9,508 nt of DNA from Prosthecobacter debontii (GCA_945883455.1 CAMCXJ010000079.1:1-9508); one strand, 5' to 3'. Shown: positions 1 through 6,388, counted from the first letter of the stretch. Numbers and translations are program-made. The notes: generated by a model from the sequence alone, not told the origin.

Positions 1-959
1 TGCCGCCGCTTGAAAATCAAGCCAACGCCACCCGCCTCGATCTCGCCCGCTGGATCACGCGCCCCGATCATCCTCTCACCGCGCGCGTGGCTGTAAACCG
101 TATGTGGCAGATGGTCTTCGGGCGTGGCATCGTGGAGACTGCCGGGGACTTCGGAAACCAAGGCTCGTGGCCCACCCATCCGGAATTGCTCGATTGGTTG
201 GCTGTGGATTTCACCGAAAACAACTGGGACATGCGCCACCTGCTGCGGAGGATTCTCACTTCGGAAACTTACCGCCGCTCTGCCGCCTCCAGCCCAGAGC
301 ACCTTGAGAGAGACCCACGCAACGAAACCCTCGCCCGCTCTCCGCGCACCCGCCTGCCCGCCGAGGTAATCCGCGACCAAGCGCTTGCCGTCAGCGGTTT
401 GCTGAACCCCGCCATCGGCGGCCCCGGCGGTCACCCACCGCAGCCAGATCTCTGGCGCGAGATCAGCCATTTCGGTTATGCGGGCAAGCCTTTCACCGCC
501 CAAATTTTCATACCCGGACAGGGAACCAATACTCTCCGCCGCAGCCTCTACACGTTCTGGAAACGCACCTCACCGCCGCCGGTTCTCACCCTCTTCGACG
601 CCCCCACCCGCGAGACCTGTTCTGTGGTCCGCAGCGCGACGAACACGCCTTTGCAGGCACTCGTAGTGATGAACGAGCCGCAGTTCGTCGCTGCGGGCGT
701 CGCCCTCGGAAACCGCATGATCCATGAAGGCGGCCCCACCGCCAACTCCCGCCTCACCTACGGTTTCCGCCTCACCACCGGGCGCGATCCGACAGCACCT
801 GAAATGGTAGTGTTGGAAAAAGCCCTCACCCGCCACCTTGGGCGATACGCGAAAAGCGAAGCCAGCGCCAAAGCCCTTGCCGGCACCCCCGAACAAGCCG
901 CCTACGCCATCCTCGGCTCCACCCTCATCAACCTCGACGAATTCATCAATAGGCCGTGA
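1..959 (+). CDS. DUF1553 (PSD1) domain protein, C-terminal part
   Basis: The reading frame is open from base 3, before any start codon, so this is the 3' end of a larger gene. 318 residues are visible and the stop is TGA at 957-959. Seen: segments typical of the PSD1/DUF1553 family, in order LTARVAVNRMWQ, then FGRGIV, a PTHPELLDWLA segment, and near the middle a WKRTSPPPVLTLFDAPTRE segment followed by NTPLQALVVMNEPQFV. The end, INLDEFINRP, resembles the usual 'LLNxxEF' family ending. Known of the family: full proteins often carry a planctomycete-type cytochrome c domain and DUF1549 upstream, are usually exported, and are encoded next to a DUF1501 gene. Their biochemical function is not established. 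Here the DUF1501 gene follows only after a toxin-antitoxin module (1010-1662). The internal GTG at base 87 is not the true start, because conserved family sequence continues upstream of it. Confidence 0.93.
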   Translation, partial: PPLENQANATRLDLARWITRPDHPLTARVAVNRMWQMVFGRGIVETAGDFGNQGSWPTHPELLDWLAVDFTENNWDMRHLLRRILTSETYRRSAASSPEHLERDPRNETLARSPRTRLPAEVIRDQALAVSGLLNPAIGGPGGHPPQPDLWREISHFGYAGKPFTAQIFIPGQGTNTLRRSLYTFWKRTSPPPVLTLFDAPTRETCSVVRSATNTPLQALVVMNEPQFVAAGVALGNRMIHEGGPTANSRLTYGFRLTTGRDPTAPEMVVLEKALTRHLGRYAKSEASAKALAGTPEQAAYAILGSTLINLDEFINRP

Positions 960-974
960 TGCATTCCCGCGCCC

Positions 975-1003
975 TTGACTTACGTCGGTAAGACACCATC
1001 TTA
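975..1003 (+). promoter_or_regulatory. Candidate sigma-70-like promoter of the toxin-antitoxin operon
   Basis: TTGACT at 975-980 matches five of six bases of a -35 box. Seventeen bases later lies ATCTTA (998-1003), only a weak -10 match. If this pairing is right, transcription would begin at about base 1010, the A of the antitoxin ATG, giving a leaderless or nearly leaderless message. That would fit the lack of a good Shine-Dalgarno ahead of this ATG. The -35 is seen directly. The -10 and start site are inference. Confidence 0.4.
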
Positions 1004-1004
1004 C
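979..1004 (+). promoter_or_regulatory. Candidate VapB/VapBC operator: three alternating CTTAC/GTAAG half-sites
   Basis: CTTAC (979-983) is followed by GTAAG (988-992), an inverted pair with a 4-base spacer. The second arm extends to GTAAGA (988-993) and forms a perfect 6-base inverted repeat with TCTTAC (999-1004) across five bases. The middle arm is shared, so two overlapping dyads lie in 26 bases and cover most of the predicted promoter. AbrB-fold antitoxins commonly bind such dyads in their own promoters, with or without toxin, to repress the operon. Binding here is inferred. Confidence 0.5.
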
Positions 1005-1009
1005 AGAGC

Positions 1010-1258
1010 ATGAAAGCCACCCTCTCATCCAAAGGCCAATTGGTTCTTCCCGCCGATTTCCGGGAACGCGACAGCCTGCGACCCGGACAGGTCTTCGAGG
1101 TCGAGCGCCTAGATGAAGGCGACTACCGCCTGCGCCGCTTGGCACCTGCGCCGAACGAAGGTCTTGTGGCTTGGCTGCGCTCCTGCCCCGGCGGCGGACT
1201 GCCCGAACTGGATCCCAAGGCGGAAACCACCGACTCCATCTTTCCTGACATCCAATGA
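1010..1258 (+). CDS. vapB: VapB-type antitoxin, AbrB/MazE (SpoVT-AbrB) fold
   Basis: This 82-residue protein is the predicted antitoxin of the operon. The first ~45 residues form a SpoVT-AbrB swapped-hairpin DNA-binding domain, with the signature SSKGQLVLPADFRER (6-20), then LRPGQVFEV (23-31). The C-terminal part, with GLVAWLRSCP followed by a short acidic tail containing ETTDSIF, resembles the toxin-wrapping segment of VapB proteins paired with FitB-like VapC toxins. The stop overlaps the toxin start as ATGA (1255-1258), implying translational coupling that keeps antitoxin and toxin synthesis linked. There is no convincing ribosome binding site, only an AGAG at 1005-1008 close to the ATG. 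Expected role: neutralise the PIN toxin and repress the operon through the upstream dyads. Family and pairing are clear. The exact family number was not checked. Confidence 0.9.
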   Translation: MKATLSSKGQLVLPADFRERDSLRPGQVFEVERLDEGDYRLRRLAPAPNEGLVAWLRSCPGGGLPELDPKAETTDSIFPDIQ

Positions 1259-1662
1259 AATATCTCGTCGATGTAAATGTCCTTTCGGAAGCGACCCGTC
1301 CGGCTCCCTCTCCGAAAGTCATCGGTTGGCTGAGCCAAAACGAAGCGGATCTGACCATCGATGCGGTGATTCTCGGTGAGATCCGCCTCGGCATCCTGCT
1401 TCTCCCTACCGGCAAACGGCGCAACGCCCTCGAAGGCTGGTTCGAAACCGGTATCACCCGCTTGTCATGCCTGCCGTGGGATGCAGCCATCGCCAACCAA
1501 TGGGCGTTCTTGCTGGCCAAGCTGCGCAAAAAAGGAAAATCCATGCCCCTGAAAGACAGCATGATCGCGGCCACCGCCATGCATCACGGCCTCACCATCG
1601 CCACCCGCAACGTCAGCGATTTCAAGTCCACGAACCTGCCGATCATCAATCCCTTCCTTTGA
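1255..1662 (+). CDS. vapC: VapC-type PIN-domain ribonuclease toxin
   Basis: This 135-residue protein has the length and layout of a FitB-like VapC toxin. These are Mg/Mn-dependent endoribonucleases, and many VapC proteins cleave tRNA or rRNA. The acidic active-site residues are readable: D6 in YLVDVNVLSE, E42 in ILGEIRLGI, D101 in LKDSMIAATA and D122 in TRNVSDF. The GKRR segment at 53-56 and the ending IINPFL also fit the subfamily. Position 7 is Val where most relatives have Thr in the 'DTNVLSE' motif. This small deviation leaves the catalytic acids intact, so the toxin looks functional. Translation probably depends on coupling to the antitoxin through the ATGA overlap, since no independent Shine-Dalgarno is evident. 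The RNA target cannot be read from the sequence. Confidence 0.92.
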   Translation: MKYLVDVNVLSEATRPAPSPKVIGWLSQNEADLTIDAVILGEIRLGILLLPTGKRRNALEGWFETGITRLSCLPWDAAIANQWAFLLAKLRKKGKSMPLKDSMIAATAMHHGLTIATRNVSDFKSTNLPIINPFL

Positions 1663-1707
1663 TCCGCCCCTGAAACCAAATCTCATTTCATCTACTCCAG
1701 CTCTACG

Positions 1708-1743
1708 CCCCTCCGCGACCTCCGCTGCTCTGCGGTGAAAAAT
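1708..1743. repeat. Dispersed intergenic repeat of the 'CCTCCGCG...CTCTGCGGTGAA' type
   Basis: The spacer between vapC and the DUF1501 gene contains CCCCTCCGCGACC, TCCGCTGCTC and TGCGGTGAAAAAT in sequence. On the other strand this reads as TTTTTCACCGCAGAG followed by GCGGAGG units. I recognise this as a phrase that recurs in intergenic DNA of many planctomycete, verrucomicrobial and other genomes, and that often yields spurious short protein predictions. Only one copy is in the window, so its repeated nature is recalled rather than shown. Its function is unknown. The spacer holds no clear terminator or promoter. Confidence 0.5.
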
Positions 1744-1760
1744 CGAAACCAATCCACAAG

Positions 1761-3200
1761 ATGAACCCCATCGAACAATACAGCAACGCCCTCTCCCGCC
1801 GCAGTTTCCTCGGACTCACCGGACTCGGCATCGGCGCGATGGCCGCCCGCTCTCTGCTTGCCGCCGACGTGAAATCGCTGGTGGGCGGCGGCGCTCCCGC
1901 ACCCTCCCACTTCGCGCCCAAGGCGAAGCGTGTCATCTACCTTTTCCAATCCGGCGGCCCCTCGCACATCGATCTCTTCGACTACAAGCCGCACCTAGAA
2001 AAAGTCCACGGTCAGGATCTCCCCGTTTCCGTCCGCCAGGGACAGCGCCTCACCGGCATGACCTCCGGCCAGAAAAATCTACCTGTCTGCAAGAGCCTCG
2101 CCGAGTTCAAGCAGCGCGGCGCCAGCGGCCAGTGGATCAGCGAACTGCTTCCCTACACCTCCAAAGTGGCCGATGACATCGCCGTCATCCGCTCCATGCA
2201 CACTGAGGCGATCAACCACGATCCCGGCATCACCTTTATCAACACAGGCTCGCAGTTCCCCGGAAATCCCAGCATGGGCTCGTGGGTTTCCTACGGCCTC
2301 GGCAGCATGAACGAGAACTTGCCCGCCTACGTCGTCCTCGTTTCCCAAGGCACCGGGAAAAATCCCGGCCAGCCGATCTTCTCCCGCCTCTGGGGTAGCG
2401 GCTTCCTGCCCTCGAACCACCAAGGCGTCCAGTTCCGTAGCAGCGCCGACCCCGTCCTTTTCCTCAACGACCCCGCTGGCATCGAGCGCACCGACCGCCG
2501 CGCCATGCTCGACGGCCTCGCCGACCTCAACCGGATCAACCACGAGAACATGGCCGATCCGGAGATCCTTACCCGCATCAGTCAGTATGAAATGGCCTTC
2601 CGGATGCAGACCTCCGCCCCGGAGCTATCGGATCTTTCTGATGAGCCGGATTGGGTCTTCGACCTCTACGGCCCGGAGTCACGCACCCCCGGCACCTTTG
2701 CCTACAATTGCCTCCTCGCCCGCCGCATGGCCGAGCGCGGTGTCCGTTTCACGCAGCTCTTCCACCGCGGTTGGGACAACCACGACAACCTCCCCACCCA
2801 CCTCGCCAACCAGTGCCGCGACACCGACCAGCCCACCGCCGCCCTCATCACCGATCTGAAGCAACGCGGCCTCCTCGAAGACACACTTGTCATCTGGGGC
2901 GGCGAGTTCGGCCGCACCGTTTACAGCCAGGGAAAACTCGGCACCGGCCGCGATCACCACGGGCGCTGCTTCAGCACCTGGGTCGCCGGCGGCGGCGTGA
3001 AAGGCGGCGTCAGCTACGGCGTCACCGATGACTATTCCTATAACATCGTGGAAAACCCGGTCCACATCCGCGATCTCAACGCCACCATCCTCCATTGCCT
3101 CGGAATGGATCACAACCGCTTCACCTTCCGCTTCCAAGGCCTCAACCAAAAACCCACCGGCGTGGAGCCGGCAAAGGTGGTGAAGGGGATCCTCGCGTAG
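1761..3200 (+). CDS. DUF1501 family protein with Tat signal, alkaline phosphatase/sulfatase-like fold
   Basis: This complete protein has 479 residues. The N-terminus carries a twin-arginine signal, SRRSFLGLTGLGIGAMAA (12-29), with likely cleavage after the alanines near 34-35. It is therefore expected to be exported folded to the periplasm. DUF1501 landmarks appear in order: KRVIYLFQSGGPSHIDLFDYKP (split here as KRVIYLFQSG at 56-65 and GPSHIDLFDYKP at 66-77), MHTEAINHDPGI (146-157), GNPSMGSWVSYGLGS (168-182), HRGWDNHDNLPTH (335-347), WGGEFGRT (379-386), GRDHHGRCF (396-404) and HCLGMDH (445-451). The acidic and His residues in these motifs match the metal-binding pattern of the alkaline phosphatase superfamily, but substrate and activity are unknown. 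DUF1501 genes usually follow a DUF1553 gene directly. Here 801 bases holding vapBC separate them. No Shine-Dalgarno precedes the ATG. The start is supported by placing the Tat motif 12 residues in. Confidence 0.94.
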   Translation: MNPIEQYSNALSRRSFLGLTGLGIGAMAARSLLAADVKSLVGGGAPAPSHFAPKAKRVIYLFQSGGPSHIDLFDYKPHLEKVHGQDLPVSVRQGQRLTGMTSGQKNLPVCKSLAEFKQRGASGQWISELLPYTSKVADDIAVIRSMHTEAINHDPGITFINTGSQFPGNPSMGSWVSYGLGSMNENLPAYVVLVSQGTGKNPGQPIFSRLWGSGFLPSNHQGVQFRSSADPVLFLNDPAGIERTDRRAMLDGLADLNRINHENMADPEILTRISQYEMAFRMQTSAPELSDLSDEPDWVFDLYGPESRTPGTFAYNCLLARRMAERGVRFTQLFHRGWDNHDNLPTHLANQCRDTDQPTAALITDLKQRGLLEDTLVIWGGEFGRTVYSQGKLGTGRDHHGRCFSTWVAGGGVKGGVSYGVTDDYSYNIVENPVHIRDLNATILHCLGMDHNRFTFRFQGLNQKPTGVEPAKVVKGILA

Positions 3201-3236
3201 GCGGGGTGATTCTGACATCCGCTCTACGGAGGCTGG

Positions 3237-3255
3237 GCCGGAATCAGCCGGAATC
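3237..3255. repeat. Two 9-bp direct repeats GCCGGAATC with 10-bp period
   Basis: GCCGGAATC occurs at 3237-3245 and 3247-3255, one base apart, so the copies face the same side of the helix. They lie between the DUF1501 gene and the nucleotidyltransferase-fold gene, about 50 bases before the latter's ATG. A short stem, GGCTG/CAGCC (3231-3235/3245-3249), overlaps the first copy but has no adjacent T run, so I do not call it a terminator. The pair could be a regulator site or chance. TTGATA at 3256-3261 resembles a -35 box, but no matching -10 lies at the right distance. Confidence 0.35.
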
Positions 3256-3304
3256 TTGATATTTTCGCCTCGCCCGCGCGCGCTTGGCAGAGTATCTAGA
3301 TGCC

Positions 3305-3922
3305 ATGCAGACGGCAGGAACGGTGATCGGCCCGGTCTCATGGGAGCGTATGAGCGAGGGAATCGAGAAGGTAAAAGACCGGCTCCGGCGCGCGGCGGGC
3401 GCACTGGAAGGGGCCGGAATCGAATACGCAGTCATCGGCGGGAACGCCGTGGCCGCATGGGTTTCAAGGGTCGATGATTCCGTCGTCCGCAACACGCGCG
3501 ACGTGGACATGCTCGTCCGCCGCGCCGATATGCCGCTCATCATCCCGGCCATGCAACGGGCGGGTTTCATCCACCGCACCGTCTCCATCCTCGGCGGGAA
3601 AGGCCATATCGAGATGTTCCTCGACGGCCCGGGAGCGAAAGCCCGCGATGGCGTCCACCTCATCTTCGCCGACGAAAAAGTGAATAACGAAGCCATCGAG
3701 CCATCGCCAGCCGTATCCGACGTCGATCCCACCCACCCCGATTTCCGCCTCATCGGACTCCTCGCTCTGATCACGATGAAACTTACCTCTTACCGGAGAA
3801 AAGATCAGGTTCATCTGCTTGATATGATGGAGATCGGCCAGCTCGATGCATCATGGCTCCCCCGCGTTCCCTCATCCCTGCGCCAGCGCCTCCAGGATCT
3901 ACTCGACGATCCGGATGGTTGA
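3305..3922 (+). CDS. Nucleotidyltransferase-fold protein, function unknown
   Basis: With the ATG at 3305 the protein has 205 residues. In-frame alternatives are TTG at 3284 (212 residues) and ATG at 3350. None has a well-spaced Shine-Dalgarno, though GGGAG lies only three bases before 3350. I prefer 3305 because the GPVSWERM segment lost from the shortest form looks conserved in relatives as I remember them. Seen: YAVIGGNAVAAW followed by RNTRDVDMLVRR, the glycine pair plus DxD pattern of the minimal nucleotidyltransferase superfamily. A further acidic residue in ARDGVHLIFADEKV is a candidate third metal ligand. The C-terminal part contains MKLTSYRRKDQVHLLDMMEIGQ and ends LLDDPDG. Related proteins are common as uncharacterised singletons in Verrucomicrobiota and Planctomycetota. 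Some members of the superfamily are AbiEii- or MenA-like toxins that modify tRNA, but no partner antitoxin gene is adjacent here, so no toxin role is claimed. Confidence 0.85.
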   Translation: MQTAGTVIGPVSWERMSEGIEKVKDRLRRAAGALEGAGIEYAVIGGNAVAAWVSRVDDSVVRNTRDVDMLVRRADMPLIIPAMQRAGFIHRTVSILGGKGHIEMFLDGPGAKARDGVHLIFADEKVNNEAIEPSPAVSDVDPTHPDFRLIGLLALITMKLTSYRRKDQVHLLDMMEIGQLDASWLPRVPSSLRQRLQDLLDDPDG

Positions 3923-3969
3923 TAAGTGCACTGTCTTCTTGCAAAGAGCAAAGCCACTGCTGTCACCGA

Positions 3970-3981
3970 AAAATTAATTTT
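3970..3981. other. 12-bp A/T palindrome in the spacer before murC-murB
   Basis: AAAATTAATTTT is a perfect 12-base palindrome in an otherwise GC-rich spacer (3923-4046). A smaller dyad, GCGGA/TCCGC (3986-3990/4000-4004), follows it. The A/T block could be an UP-like or bendable element of the murC-murB promoter. I could not find a convincing -35/-10 pair; TTGCAA at 3939-3944 has no partner at 16-18 bases. No other gene-like content is visible in this spacer. Confidence 0.3.
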
Positions 3982-4018
3982 CCCAGCGGATTTTGCGATT
4001 CCGCATTGCCGCTCATTT

Positions 4019-4026
4019 GGAGGAAG
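4019..4026 (+). promoter_or_regulatory. Strong Shine-Dalgarno in front of an ATG that is out of frame with murC
   Basis: GGAGGAAG (4019-4026) is the best ribosome binding site in the window. It is ideally placed for ATG 4030. That ATG is in a different frame from murC-murB, whose first in-frame ATG is at 4047, about 20 bases beyond the site and too far for normal use. A run of seven C (4036-4042) lies between the two ATGs. One extra C would put ATG 4030 in frame and add MNPPPS before the called start. Confidence 0.75.
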
Positions 4027-4029
4027 CCT

Positions 4030-4128
4030 ATGAATCCCCCCCTTCAATGTCCGACCTCTCCGCCCAGCTCACCGACCGCTCACGCCCGCTTCATATCCAC
4101 CTCATCGGCGTGGCCGGCTCCGGCATGA
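4030..4128 (+). other. Possible 32-codon leader ORF overlapping the murC start
   Basis: From ATG 4030, directly behind the strong Shine-Dalgarno, the frame runs 32 codons to TGA 4126-4128, within the first part of murC. The peptide is rich in Pro, Ser and Ala (it begins MNPPLQC) and looks like an out-of-frame reading of murC rather than an evolved protein. Either the ribosome really initiates here and this is a regulatory upstream ORF, or the C7 run has lost a base in the sequence or strain and this is the true murC start. The second reading seems likelier. The TGA overlaps an internal murC ATG (4125), but restarting there would delete the Gly-rich nucleotide-binding loop. Confidence 0.25.
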
Positions 4129-6359
4129 GTGGCCTTGCCCTGCTGCTGCTCGGCATGGGCCACAAGGTCTCTGGCTGCGACCGCGTCACCACCTCTGAAA
4201 CCGATCGTATGCAAGGTCTCGGGCTGCTATTTTCCTGCCCGCAAACCGAAGCCTCCGGTGCGGGCGCGGACCTCGTCGTCTATTCCTCCGCGATCCGCCA
4301 CGGTAATCCCGCCTATGACGCGGCGGTAAAGGCAAGCATCCCCCTCATCCGCCGCGCAGAATGCCTTGCCGCCATCCTCCACACCAAGGCAGGCATCGTC
4401 ATTTCAGGCACTCACGGGAAAACTACCACTTCCTCGATGACCGCCCACCTCCTCCGCGAGTGCGGGCAGAAACCCTCGTATTACGTCGGCGCGGAAATCC
4501 CCATCCTCGGCGCGAACGCCCGCTGGGAGGAGGAGGGCCGCTCCATGGTTGCGGAAGGCGATGAATCCGACGGCACCCTCGCCCTTTACCGCCCCGAACA
4601 TTCCGTGATCCTCAACATCGAGGCCGAGCACCTCGATTTCTACCGCGACCTCGACCACATCAAGCAGGTCTTCACCACCCTCGCCGACCAAACTACGGGA
4701 AAGATAGTATATTGCGCCGAGGATCCTGTTGCCCACGAGATCTGCTCCGCCCGTGCGAACGCCCTCTCCTACGGATGGGAAAGCTCCTCGGAGAAAACGA
4801 ACTACACCGCCTCTGACATCCGCGACCTCAAAGGCTCGTCCGCCTTCACTGTGAAACGGGACGGCAAGGTTCTCGGTGACATCGAGCTCGCGATCCCCGG
4901 CGAGCACAACATCCTCAACGCCCTCGCCGCCATCGCCATCGCCGACCGCTGCGGCGCAGAGTTCTCCCTCATCGCCCGAGCGCTTTCTTCCTTCGCCGGT
5001 GCCAAGCGCCGCTTCGAAACAAAGTATCTTTCGCCCTCCTGCCGCATCGTCGATGATTACGGCCACCACCCCACCGAGCTGGTCGCGACGCTACAAACCG
5101 CTCGTTCGCTGAAACCCTCGCGCCTTGTCGTGCTGTTCCAACCTCACCGCTACACCCGCACCCAAGCACTCGCTGATGATTTCGGGAAAGCCCTGCAGGC
5201 TGCCGATCTTGTATTCATCACCGATGTCTATCCGGCCTCCGAGCCGCCCATCCCCGGCATCTCTGGACAGACCCTCGTGGACGCCATGAAAGCCTACGGC
5301 GATATCCCCGCGAAGTTTCTCCCCGATCTCGAAACCGCCCACCACCGGGTCGGTAACGCCCTCGAACCCGGCGACCTCCTCATCACCCTCGGGGCAGGCA
5401 ATGTCCACGAGGTCGGCACACGCCTCACCGCTGATCTCAAAATCCTCGATGAGATGCGTGCCCTCATGCCTGCCGGTGAGATCGACGGGAAACTCTACGA
5501 GCCGATGCGCAAACATACGACACTCCTAGTAGGTGGTCCCGCGCAATATTGGGTGGAGCCGCACTCGTTCTACGCCTTCGCCTTTCTTGTGGATTACTGC
5601 CGAGAGCGCGGTATCCCGATCCGCGTCGTCGGCCGCGGATCGAACCTTCTCGTTCGCGATGGTGGCGTACGCGGCGCGGTGATCCACCCCACGGGCGGTG
5701 CGTTTTCCGAGCTGTCCATCGACTCGAAAGGCCACCTCACCGCCGGCGTCGGGGTACGTTTAAAAAAACTCGCCTCCTACGCGGGTGCACACGGCATCGG
5801 CGGCTTCGAGTGGATGGAGGGCATCCCCGGAAACGTCGGCGGCTCGCTGCGCATGAATGCGGGCGCAATGGGCATCGAGACCTTCGATCAGGTCGTGCGC
5901 GTCACCTTCCTCGATGAGGACGGCGTGATCCGTACCCGCGAGCGCGAGGAGATCGTGGCGGATTACCGTAACGTCCGCGAGCTGCGCCGGAACTTCGCCC
6001 TCCAGGCCGTCTTCAAAGGCAAGGCCGACAGCCACGAAAACATCAAGCAGCGCTGGCAGGAATCCCGCGACAAACGCAAGGACACCCAGCCCATCGCCGC
6101 CTCCGCCGGTTGCACCTTCAAGAACCCCGAGGAAATCCCCGCCGGCCGCCTCATCGATTCGCTCGGCCTCAAGGGCACCACCATCGGCCAGGCCGCCGTC
6201 TCCGAAGCCCACGCCAATTTCATCGTCAACAACGGCAAAGCCACCGCCGTCGACATCCTCGCCCTCATCGAATCCATACAGAAAACCGCCAAGCAAGAGC
6301 GCGGAGTCGATCTCGAAACCGAGGTGAAAATCATCGGCGAGGATGAAATCTCATTCTGA
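4047..6359 (+). CDS. murC-murB: Bifunctional MurC-MurB: UDP-MurNAc--L-alanine ligase fused to UDP-GlcNAc-enolpyruvate reductase
   Basis: The protein has 770 residues from ATG 4047. A TTG at 3993 would add 18 residues but is unlikely. The N-terminal half (about 1-467) is MurC, which joins L-Ala to UDP-MurNAc using ATP. It shows a Gly-rich loop GVAGSGMSG (21-29), the Mur ligase P-loop GTHGKTTTSS (121-130), EGDESDGT (170-177), NILNALAA (288-295), YGHHPTE (338-344) and LGAGNVHEVG near the domain end. The C-terminal half (about 481-770) is an FAD-dependent MurB that reduces the enolpyruvyl ether: GRGSNLLV (529-536), GIPGNVGGSLRMNAG (592-606), SAGCTFKNP (686-694), SEAHANFIVN (719-728) and a final ETEVKIIGE. 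The MurB proton-donor position, Ser in E. coli (Ser229), is Cys689 here. The catalytic Arg (YRN, Arg641) and Glu (EV, Glu759) appear present. MurB makes the substrate of MurC, so the fusion joins consecutive cytoplasmic steps. No fts or other mur genes flank it. See the notes on 4019-4042 for the start ambiguity. Confidence 0.95.
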   Translation: MSDLSAQLTDRSRPLHIHLIGVAGSGMSGLALLLLGMGHKVSGCDRVTTSETDRMQGLGLLFSCPQTEASGAGADLVVYSSAIRHGNPAYDAAVKASIPLIRRAECLAAILHTKAGIVISGTHGKTTTSSMTAHLLRECGQKPSYYVGAEIPILGANARWEEEGRSMVAEGDESDGTLALYRPEHSVILNIEAEHLDFYRDLDHIKQVFTTLADQTTGKIVYCAEDPVAHEICSARANALSYGWESSSEKTNYTASDIRDLKGSSAFTVKRDGKVLGDIELAIPGEHNILNALAAIAIADRCGAEFSLIARALSSFAGAKRRFETKYLSPSCRIVDDYGHHPTELVATLQTARSLKPSRLVVLFQPHRYTRTQALADDFGKALQAADLVFITDVYPASEPPIPGISGQTLVDAMKAYGDIPAKFLPDLETAHHRVGNALEPGDLLITLGAGNVHEVGTRLTADLKILDEMRALMPAGEIDGKLYEPMRKHTTLLVGGPAQYWVEPHSFYAFAFLVDYCRERGIPIRVVGRGSNLLVRDGGVRGAVIHPTGGAFSELSIDSKGHLTAGVGVRLKKLASYAGAHGIGGFEWMEGIPGNVGGSLRMNAGAMGIETFDQVVRVTFLDEDGVIRTREREEIVADYRNVRELRRNFALQAVFKGKADSHENIKQRWQESRDKRKDTQPIAASAGCTFKNPEEIPAGRLIDSLGLKGTTIGQAAVSEAHANFIVNNGKATAVDILALIESIQKTAKQERGVDLETEVKIIGEDEISF

Positions 6360-6388
6360 AGCGCCATGGCATGTATCCCATCCCATCA

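Noticed and set aside
570..1580. A 336-codon open frame on the minus strand across the DUF1553 end and vapBC
   Set aside because: It runs antisense to three well-supported genes and its product shows low-complexity Gly/Arg/Ala-rich sequence with no recognisable domain. It is typical of reverse-frame openness in GC-rich DNA.
2679..3404. A 241-codon minus-strand frame over the DUF1501 gene end
   Set aside because: It is antisense to clear DUF1501 motifs, Ala/Gly/Val/Glu-rich, and lacks a ribosome site or family resemblance.
4404..5069. Long minus-strand frames inside murC-murB, here and at 5091-5516 and 5760-6296
   Set aside because: All lie opposite conserved Mur motifs and read as mirror images of codon bias rather than as proteins.
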